Below, in pieces: positions 6,269 through 12,387 of a DNA stretch of 12,387 nt. The first letter of the stretch is position 1; every line of letters starts with the position of its first letter. A program made the position numbers and the translations under genes. The DNA lies in assembly GCA_023431405.1 (NCBI GenBank), contig JAEYVZ010000033.1, positions 1 through 12,387 of the forward strand, in the 5' to 3' direction. The stretch comes from Actinomycetes bacterium. Lineage in GTDB: Bacteria; Actinomycetota; Actinomycetes; Actinomycetales; Microbacteriaceae. The notes under the pieces were generated by a model. That model was not told where the DNA came from. It saw only the letters and a list, made by a program, of their open reading frames with translations, and did no database searches.

Positions 6269-7507
6269 GTGAGCACTCCTCCCCCGCCTCCGGCGCACCG
6301 CGCAGCGGCTGCGGCGAGGGAAGAGGAGGAGCGGCTCCGCACGCGCTGGGAGGCGACGCAGCACGCGTTGCGCGACCGCTTCGACACGCCCCTGTCGAAG
6401 GCCACGGCGCTCACCCGGCGAACGCTCGCCACCTTCCCCGTGCGCACGTGGCGGCACTTCCTGCAGCACAACGGGTTCCTGCTGGCAGCCGGCATCAGCT
6501 ATCAGGGTCTGTTCGCGTTCTTCGCGGCGCTCTACGTCGCATTCGCCGGCATCGGCCTCTGGCTGGGCGGCAGCGAGGAGGCCGTCACCGGGCTCGTCGA
6601 GCTCATCAACACCTACATCCCGAACCTCATCGCCACCGACGACAACGCCGGGGTCCTCAGCATCGAGCAGGTGCAGGAGATCGTGGGCGCGAGCACGGGC
6701 GTGCTGGCGGCCACCGGTGTCGTCGCGCTGATCGCGGCGCTGTGGACCGCGATCGGGTTCGTGACGTTCGCGCGGCGCGCCGTGCGCGACATCTTCGGCC
6801 TCCCCTACGACGCCCGCTCGTATGTGCTGCTGAAGGCGCGCGACCTGGTCGCGTCGCTCACCTTCGGACTGTCGCTGATCGTCGGCGCGGTGCTGGTGAC
6901 CGTCGGCACCTACTTTCTCAGCGCGCTGTTCCATCTGCTCGGGTGGAGCACCGAATCGGTGCCGTTCCGCCTCGCCGTGGGGGCGGCATCCGTGCTCGTC
7001 TCCCTCGCGCTGAACACGGCGGCCCTCGCCGCGCTCTTCTGGTTCCTGACGGGCACGTCACGGCGGTGGCGCACGATCCGTCCGGGTGCGTTCGTCGGCG
7101 GGATCGGGCTGACCGTGCTGCAGCTGGCGGCGGGCCTGCTCGTCGCGTACACACCGACCAATCCGCTGCTGGCCACCTTCGCGATCTTCGTGGGGCTACT
7201 GCTGTGGTTCCGGCTCATGGGGATCGTGATCCTCGTGGCGGCGGCGTGGATCGCGGTCACCGCCGAGGACGAGCGCTTCCCGCTGCTGGAGAAGACCGAA
7301 GCCGAGCGGCTGTACGAGGAGCACCAAGCGCTGCTGCTGGCCGCGAAGGTGCGGCTGCGCACGGCGGAGCAGGCGCGCGCATCAGCGCCCTGGTACCGCG
7401 TATGGCGAGCCGAGCGCGACGTGCGGCAGGCCCAGGAGGAGCTGGAGCAGGTGCAGGCGTCGACGCCTCCGAAGCCCGCGCACCGAGGCGGCACCCTCCT
7501 GGAGTGA
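6269..7507 (+). CDS. YihY/BrkB (virulence factor BrkB) family integral membrane protein
   Basis: This is a 412-residue membrane protein of the YihY/BrkB family, whose molecular function is not settled; transport roles have been suggested. About six transmembrane segments are visible, at roughly 70-98, 143-167, 192-222, 235-261, 272-294 and 302-331. The family-like start of the core is HNGFLLAAGISYQGLFAFF (67-85). The N-terminal 60 residues are hydrophilic, with a Pro-rich start and an EEEE-containing charged stretch. The C-terminal 80 residues are charged and probably coiled-coil (EAERLYEEHQALLL, then VRQAQEELEQVQ), likely cytoplasmic. The GTG start at 6269 is 9 nt after the sdhB stop and lacks a ribosome site, but has a -10-like hexamer 6 nt upstream. 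It may also be co-transcribed with sdh by read-through. Confidence 0.88.
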   Translation: MSTPPPPPAHRAAAAAREEEERLRTRWEATQHALRDRFDTPLSKATALTRRTLATFPVRTWRHFLQHNGFLLAAGISYQGLFAFFAALYVAFAGIGLWLGGSEEAVTGLVELINTYIPNLIATDDNAGVLSIEQVQEIVGASTGVLAATGVVALIAALWTAIGFVTFARRAVRDIFGLPYDARSYVLLKARDLVASLTFGLSLIVGAVLVTVGTYFLSALFHLLGWSTESVPFRLAVGAASVLVSLALNTAALAALFWFLTGTSRRWRTIRPGAFVGGIGLTVLQLAAGLLVAYTPTNPLLATFAIFVGLLLWFRLMGIVILVAAAWIAVTAEDERFPLLEKTEAERLYEEHQALLLAAKVRLRTAEQARASAPWYRVWRAERDVRQAQEELEQVQASTPPKPAHRGGTLLE

Positions 7508-7525
7508 CGGCCCGCCCCCGGGCCG
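7508..7525 (+). terminator. GC-rich hairpin directly after the YihY-family gene
   Basis: CGGCCCG and CGGGCCG form a perfect 7-bp stem with a CCCC loop, starting at the base after the stop codon. There is no T-tract, so this would be a non-canonical terminator of the kind proposed in high-GC actinobacteria. Its position between two transcription units supports the idea. Confidence 0.4.
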
Positions 7526-7544
7526 GGATGTCGGCGCGCGTCGA

Positions 7545-7550
7545 TAGGCT
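7545..7550 (+). promoter_or_regulatory. Probable -10 element of a leaderless xth transcript
   Basis: TAGGCT ends 6 nt before GTG at 7557, the spacing expected when transcription begins at the start codon. No ribosome site or convincing -35 is seen. Confidence 0.55.
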
Positions 7551-7556
7551 CGTGGG

Positions 7557-8456
7557 GTGCCCCGCTCTCTTCGCATCGCCTCCGTCAATGTCAACGGCAT
7601 CCGCGCCGCCGTGCGCAAGGGGATGACGCCGTGGCTCGAATCGGCCGGCGTCGACGTGCTGACCCTGCAGGAGGTTCGCGCCTCGGCGGCAGACCTCGCC
7701 GCCGCGCTTCCGGGATGGCACGTCGTCGGCGATGAGGCGCTCGCCAAAGGCCGGGCAGGCGTCGCGATCGCCGCCCGTGAGCCGCTCGACATCTGGCGTA
7801 TCGACCTTGTCGATGCCGGCGCCGACGCCGAGGCGCTCGACACCCGCGGGCGGTGGGTCGAGGCCGATATCGAGGTCGGCGGGGAGGTCGTCACGATCGT
7901 GAGCGCCTACGTCTTCACCGGAGAGGCCGACACCGAGAAGCAGGTCGCGAAGTACGCGTTCCTCGATGCGATGGAAGCGCGGATGCCGCAGCTCGGTGAA
8001 CTGGCGGTGATCACCGGCGATCTGAACGTCGGTCATCGCACCTTCGACATCCGCAACTGGAAGGGCAACGTCAAGAAGGCGGGGTTCCTCCCCCGAGAGC
8101 GGGCCTACTTCGACCGCTTCACCGGCCCCGCGGGCGAGGAGGTCGTCGGCGCCGACGGCTCCACCGGCACGGGACTCGGCTGGGTCGACGTGGGGCGACG
8201 CTGGGCCGGCGAGGTCGACGGACCGTACACGTGGTGGTCGAACCGCGGGAAGGCATTCGACAACGACACGGGGTGGCGCATCGACTACCAGCTCGCCACA
8301 CCCCGGATGGCCGAGCGCGTCACCGACTACCACGTCGTCCGAGCGCCGTCATGGGACACGCGCTGGAGCGACCACGCGCCGGTCGTCGCCGACTACGCGT
8401 TCGGGGGCGGGGCTCCATCCTCCGCCGCGGACGGAGAGACCGCCGCCGCTCAATAG
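7557..8456 (+). CDS. xth: Exodeoxyribonuclease III / AP endonuclease
   Basis: This belongs to the ExoIII (Xth) family, which cuts DNA at abasic sites and trims 3' blocking groups in base-excision repair, using Mg2+. It has 299 residues, of which the first 280 form the endonuclease/exonuclease/phosphatase fold. Catalytic elements seen are NVNGIRAA (11-18), LQEV with the metal ligand Glu39, GDLNVGH with Asp155 and Asn157, TWWSNR (225-230), WRIDYQL with Asp243, and the terminal SDHAPV with Asp272 and His273. The last 17 residues are a Gly/Ala/Ser-rich tail beyond the fold. The GTG start is taken from homology and from the -10-like hexamer 6 nt upstream. The TAG stop codon is part of the trpS -10-like hexamer. 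An Fpg/Nei glycosylase, which creates its substrate, lies about 1.8 kb downstream. Confidence 0.94.
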   Translation: MPRSLRIASVNVNGIRAAVRKGMTPWLESAGVDVLTLQEVRASAADLAAALPGWHVVGDEALAKGRAGVAIAAREPLDIWRIDLVDAGADAEALDTRGRWVEADIEVGGEVVTIVSAYVFTGEADTEKQVAKYAFLDAMEARMPQLGELAVITGDLNVGHRTFDIRNWKGNVKKAGFLPRERAYFDRFTGPAGEEVVGADGSTGTGLGWVDVGRRWAGEVDGPYTWWSNRGKAFDNDTGWRIDYQLATPRMAERVTDYHVVRAPSWDTRWSDHAPVVADYAFGGGAPSSAADGETAAAQ

Positions 8457-8459
8457 ACT
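8454..8459 (+). promoter_or_regulatory. Probable -10 element of a leaderless trpS transcript
   Basis: TAGACT ends 6 nt before the trpS GTG at 8466. Its first three bases are the xth stop codon. No Shine-Dalgarno sequence, T-box or leader is present between the genes. Confidence 0.55.
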
Positions 8460-8465
8460 GGAACG

Positions 8466-9470
<1,005 letters not shown>

Positions 9471-9515
9471 GGCGGTCGCCGCAGCACGTGTCGGCCACGA
9501 ACCCGTTCCGCCGAC

Positions 9516-9600
9516 GGCGCAACTCCTGCAATCCCGACGGCGGTCGAGCCGCCACGCGGCGTGTGGACCCACGTCGCATGGGGGCTGCAGGAGTTGTGCC
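9516..9600. repeat. Large imperfect inverted repeat with internal hairpins between trpS and the GNAT gene
   Basis: The arms at 9516-9535 and 9581-9600 match in 17 of 20 positions around a core CAACTCCTGCA / TGCAGGAGTTG. As plus-strand RNA, two of the three mismatches are G:U pairs. The 45-nt loop contains GGCGG-TCGAG-CCGCC (9539-9553) and a weaker CGTG-TGGACC-CACG (9560-9573), so a three-way junction could form. No T-tract follows the second arm. It may be a dispersed palindromic (REP-like) element, an unusual terminator for trpS, or a small structured RNA. Confidence 0.55.
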
Positions 9601-9631
9601 CCGGCTGGCGTCGACACCCTGCCCACGCGGC

Positions 9632-9637
9632 TAGGGT
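9632..9637 (+). promoter_or_regulatory. Probable -10 element of a leaderless acetyltransferase transcript
   Basis: TAGGGT ends 6 nt before ATG at 9644. A weak -35-like TCGACA lies at 9611-9616, with a 15-nt spacer. The intervening CGAAGG is a poor, too-close ribosome site. Confidence 0.45.
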
Positions 9638-9643
9638 CGAAGG

Positions 9644-10236
9644 ATGCAGCCCGTCACCCTCCGCACGGAGCGCCTCGTGCTCTCCCCGCCCGCCGAGGGC
9701 GATATCGACGCGATCTTCGACGCGTGTCAGGACCCTGAGATCCAGCGGTACACGACCGTGCCGTCGCCCTATCACCGCGACGACGCGGTCGGTTTCGTGA
9801 AGAAGACCGCCGGTTGGTGGGACGAGGGCGCCGAAGCGACCTGGGCCCTGCACCACGCCGGCCGCCTTGCGGGCGTCGTGGGGCTCCACCGGCTCGGCAG
9901 GCAGTCCGGGGCGGGCGAGATCGGCTACTGGATGACCCCCGCCTTTCGCGGCCAGGGGCTCCTCACGGAGGCGGCACGCGCCGTCATCGACTGGGGCTTC
10001 TCCCCCGACGGCTTGGCGCTGGCGCGGATCGAGTGGCGGGCCGTGGTGGCAACGTCGGGTCGGCCCGCACCGCGCGGGCCCTCGGCTTCCGTTACGAGGG
10101 CCGCCTCCGCGGCGCGCTCCTGCACAGCAGCGGCGTGCGCGATGACGGCTGGATCGCGGGGCTGCTCGCGGGCGACGACCGCACGCCGCAGCCGTGGCCG
10201 GTGCTCGACGAGGACGGGCGCAACCCCCTGACGTGA
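9644..10236 (+). pseudogene. GNAT family (RimJ/RimL-like) N-acetyltransferase, frameshifted
   Basis: The N-terminal part is a typical acetyl-CoA-dependent GNAT protein: LRTERLVLSPPAEGDIDAIF (6-25), then the acetyl-CoA loop YWMTPAFRGQGLLTEAA, in which RGQG is the motif A signature. After RIEWRAVV the original frame turns into Arg/Ala/Ser-rich nonsense and stops at 10231. The expected family sequence NVGSARTARALGFRYEGRLR continues in the other frame and ends at the TGA at 10234-10236. One missing G in GTGGTGGC (10043-10050) explains it: with GTG GTG GGC AAC the protein would be about 197 residues. This is either a recent inactivating mutation or a sequencing error. The substrate cannot be told; RimJ/RimL-like members include ribosomal-protein and small-molecule acetyltransferases. 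Confidence 0.82.
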
Positions 10237-10252
10237 GGTCGTCCGCCGATGG

Positions 10253-10258
10253 CAGGAT
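10253..10258 (+). promoter_or_regulatory. Possible -10 element of a leaderless fpg/nei transcript
   Basis: CAGGAT ends 6 nt before ATG at 10265, matching the spacing of the neighbouring genes, although the first base departs from TANNNT. No ribosome site is present in the 28-nt gap. Confidence 0.35.
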
Positions 10259-10264
10259 GTCGTC

Positions 10265-11143
10265 ATGCCTGAGATGCCGGAAGTGCAGGGGCTCGTCGAC
10301 TACCTCGACGGGAGGCTGCGGGGGCTCGCCGTCACGAAGGTGGCCGTCGCGAACATCGCGGCGCTGAAGACCTACGATCCGCCGATCGACTCGCTGAAGG
10401 GCGCGACGGTCACGGGCGTCTCGCGGCACGGCAAGTTCATCGACGTGGCGACGGATGCCACGGCCGCCGCGGGCGTGCCGCACCTCATCTTCCATCTCGC
10501 CAAAGCCGGGTGGCTGCGGTGGTACGACGAGCTGCCGTCGACGGTGATCCGCCCCGGGAAGACCCCGATCGCACTGCGGGTCGGCTTCGACGACGGTTCG
10601 GGGTTCGACCTCACCGAGGCGGGAACCAAGAAGTCGCTCGCGGTGTACGCGGTGCGCAGCCCGCAGGATGTGCCTGGCGTCGCCCGCCTCGGCCCGGACC
10701 CGCTGGAGCCGCCGTTCACCCGCGACGCGCTCGCCGCTCTCCTGGCCGGTCGGCGCACCCAGATCAAGGGCGTGCTGCGCGACCAGTCGATCGTCGCCGG
10801 GATCGGCAACGCCTACTCCGATGAGATCCTGCACGCCGCGCGCATGTCGCCGTATGCGCTGGCGGCCACCCTCACCGATGAGGAGATCGACCGGCTGCAC
10901 GCCGCCGTGCGTGACGTGCTGACCGAGGCGGTGGGCGCGGCATCCGGCAAGCCGCCTGCGGAGCTCAAAGACGCGAAGCGTCGCGGCATGGCCGTGCACG
11001 GCAGGCGCGGCGAGGCGTGCCCGGTGTGCGGCACGGAGGTGCACTCCGTCTTCTTCGCCGACAACAGCCTCGAGTACTGTCCGACGTGCCAGACAGGCGG
11101 CAAGATCCTCGCCGACCGGCGTCTGTCGCGGCTGCTGAAATAG
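10265..11143 (+). CDS. Fpg/Nei family DNA glycosylase (zinc-finger type)
   Basis: This is a base-excision repair glycosylase/AP lyase of the Fpg/Nei family, which removes oxidised bases. It has 292 residues. The N-terminus MPEMPEV supplies the catalytic Pro2 and Glu3 exposed after Met removal. Lys57 in RHGKF is the conserved catalytic-site lysine. The helix-two-turn-helix region includes LRDQSIVAGIGNAYSDEIL (171-189). The C-terminal zinc finger has Cys252, Cys255, Cys272 and Cys275. Two points differ from classical MutM. Position 267, five residues before the third Cys, where the DNA-contacting Arg usually sits, is Asn. The protein also runs on past the finger as TGGKILADRRLSRLLK. It is therefore a divergent Fpg/Nei subfamily, and the substrate (8-oxoG or oxidised pyrimidines) is uncertain. 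It converges on glpK with only 6 nt between stop codons. Confidence 0.9.
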   Translation: MPEMPEVQGLVDYLDGRLRGLAVTKVAVANIAALKTYDPPIDSLKGATVTGVSRHGKFIDVATDATAAAGVPHLIFHLAKAGWLRWYDELPSTVIRPGKTPIALRVGFDDGSGFDLTEAGTKKSLAVYAVRSPQDVPGVARLGPDPLEPPFTRDALAALLAGRRTQIKGVLRDQSIVAGIGNAYSDEILHAARMSPYALAATLTDEEIDRLHAAVRDVLTEAVGAASGKPPAELKDAKRRGMAVHGRRGEACPVCGTEVHSVFFADNSLEYCPTCQTGGKILADRRLSRLLK

Positions 11144-11152
11144 GCGCGCCTA
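11141..11152. other. 12-bp palindrome formed by the two convergent stop codons
   Basis: TAGGCGCGCCTA is perfectly self-complementary. Its first three bases are the TAG of the Fpg/Nei gene and its last three are the TAG of glpK on the opposite strand. With no loop and no T-tract it is an unlikely terminator, and no other terminator is visible in the junction. Confidence 0.5.
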
Positions 11153-12387
11153 GTCGAGCGTGTCCATGAGCGTGCGGGCGTCGTCGTCGACCCAGTCCAT
11201 CGACTTCGACACGGCCTTCTTCCAGAGCCGGTAGCGGCGCTCGCGCTCGTCGGCATCCATCTGCGGCTCGAAGCGGGTGTCTTCCTGCCACTGCGCACGC
11301 AGCTCGTCCATCGACTCCCACACGCCCACCGCGAGGCCCGCCGCGTACGCGGCACCGAGCGCGGTCGTCTCAACGACCTTCGGACGCACGACGGGGATGC
11401 CGAGGATGTCGGCCTGGAACTGCATGAGCGCGTCGTTGCGGGTCATGCCGCCGTCGACGCGGAGCTCCTCGAGGGGGCGGCCCGCGTCGGCGACGACCGC
11501 CTCGATCACGTCGCGGGTCTGGAAGGCCGTGGCCTCCAGCGCAGCGCGGGCGAGGTGTCCCTTGGTGACGTAGCGGGTGAGTCCGACGAGCGCACCGCGC
11601 GCATCGGGACGCCAGTACGGGGCGAACAGACCGGAGAAGGCCGGCACGAAGTAGGCGCCGCCGTTGTCGTCGACGGTGGCGGCGAGCGTCTCGACCTCTT
11701 CAGAGGTCTGGATGATGCCGAGGTTGTCGCGCAGCCACTGCACGAGCGACCCGGTGACGGCGATCGACCCTTCGAGCGCGTAGCGGGCGGGCTCGTCGCC
11801 GCAGCGGTAGGCGACGGTGGTGATGAGGCCCGCGTCGGAGCGCACCGGCTCGGTGCCGGTGCCGACGAGGAGGAAGTTGCCGGTGCCGTACGTGTTCTTC
11901 GACTCGCCCTCGTCGAAGGCGGTCTGCCCGAACGTGGCGGCCTGCTGGTCGCCGAGGATGCCGGCGATCGGGACGCCGGCGACGGCATCCGGGGTGCTCG
12001 CCTCGCCCATGACCTCGGAGGACGAGCGGATGGTGGGGAGCATCGCGCGCGGCACGCCCCAGACCTCCAGCATCTCGTCGGACCAGTCGAGGGTGTGCAG
12101 ATCCATGAGCAGCGTGCGGCTGGCGTTGGTGACGTCGGTGATGTGGATGCCGCCGTCAACGCCGCCGGTGAGGTTCCACACCACCCAGGTGTCGGTGGTG
12201 CCGAACAGCAGGTCTCCGGCCTCGGCGGCCTCACGGGCGCCCTCGACGTGGTCGAGGATCCAGGCGAGCTTCGACGCGGAGAAGTAGGCGGCCAGGGGCA
12301 GGCCGGTGCGGTCGACGAACGCGTCGACGCCCCGCTCGGAGATGAGGCGGTCGATCGCCGGCTGGGTGCGGGTGTCCTGCCAGACGA
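11150..12387 (-). CDS. glpK: Glycerol kinase, N-terminus beyond the window
   Basis: GlpK phosphorylates glycerol to sn-glycerol 3-phosphate with ATP in the cytoplasm, the first step of glycerol use. The 411 complete visible residues begin near VWQDTRT, which lies about 100 residues into E. coli GlpK (502 aa), so roughly the first 95 residues are outside. FGGY-kinase landmarks are clear: TGLPLAAYFSASKLAWIL, then DLLFGTTDTWVVWNLTGG and TDVTNASRT, then GILGDQQAATFGQ containing the likely catalytic-base Asp, NTYGTGNF, and the second-domain motif VDGGMTRNDALMQFQADILG. The reading frame is intact to the end of the window. It converges on the Fpg/Nei gene, and its own promoter is not in view. A glpF permease or glpD neighbour would be expected upstream but cannot be seen. 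Confidence 0.95.
   Translation of the reverse strand, partial: VWQDTRTQPAIDRLISERGVDAFVDRTGLPLAAYFSASKLAWILDHVEGAREAAEAGDLLFGTTDTWVVWNLTGGVDGGIHITDVTNASRTLLMDLHTLDWSDEMLEVWGVPRAMLPTIRSSSEVMGEASTPDAVAGVPIAGILGDQQAATFGQTAFDEGESKNTYGTGNFLLVGTGTEPVRSDAGLITTVAYRCGDEPARYALEGSIAVTGSLVQWLRDNLGIIQTSEEVETLAATVDDNGGAYFVPAFSGLFAPYWRPDARGALVGLTRYVTKGHLARAALEATAFQTRDVIEAVVADAGRPLEELRVDGGMTRNDALMQFQADILGIPVVRPKVVETTALGAAYAAGLAVGVWESMDELRAQWQEDTRFEPQMDADERERRYRLWKKAVSKSMDWVDDDARTLMDTLD

Noticed and set aside
9644..10236. Programmed ribosomal frameshift in the acetyltransferase gene
   Set aside because: GTGGTGGC is not a typical slippery heptamer, no convincing downstream stimulatory structure was seen, and GNAT genes are not known for this. 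A deletion or sequencing error is simpler.

Overview
The window is about 12.4 kb of high-GC DNA with GTG/TTG start codons and actinobacterial housekeeping genes. The order manC, sdhCDAB, yihY, xth, trpS, together with the protein sequences, fits Microbacteriaceae, most likely Microbacterium or a close relative. That placement is recognition from memory, not a database search. No mobile element, CRISPR array, rRNA, tRNA or phage gene was seen.

Layout. 11-1135 (minus) encodes a BMP/PnrA-type substrate-binding lipoprotein of a nucleoside ABC importer. 1320-2435 (minus) encodes a mannose-1-phosphate guanylyltransferase. A divergent, non-coding 314-bp region (2436-2749) holds two perfect palindromes, a weak iron-box-like site and promoter elements. 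2750-6259 (plus) is the tightly coupled succinate dehydrogenase operon sdhC-sdhD-sdhA-sdhB. 6269-11143 (plus) is a run of short transcription units: a YihY/BrkB membrane protein, an exodeoxyribonuclease III, tryptophanyl-tRNA synthetase, a GNAT acetyltransferase broken by an apparent one-base deletion, and an Fpg/Nei DNA glycosylase. 11150-12387 (minus) is the C-terminal four fifths of glycerol kinase; its start lies outside the window.

How the genes relate. SdhCDAB is Complex II and links the TCA cycle to the quinone pool. The ExoIII-type AP endonuclease and the Fpg/Nei glycosylase act at successive steps of base-excision repair. ManC makes GDP-mannose for glycans. The BMP lipoprotein and GlpK serve nucleoside and glycerol use.

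The window contains no obvious new multi-gene system. The most interesting signals are at sequence level. (1) Six genes have a -10-like hexamer ending 6 or 7 nt before the start codon, as expected for leaderless mRNAs; twice the hexamer contains the stop codon of the gene before it. (2) A heptamer GGATGCC/GGCATCC is enriched against codon bias, while its CpG counterpart GGACGCC/GGCGTCC is nearly absent. (3) A large imperfect inverted repeat with internal hairpins lies between trpS and the acetyltransferase gene. (4) Several perfect palindromes sit in promoter regions. (5) The acetyltransferase has a clean frameshift.
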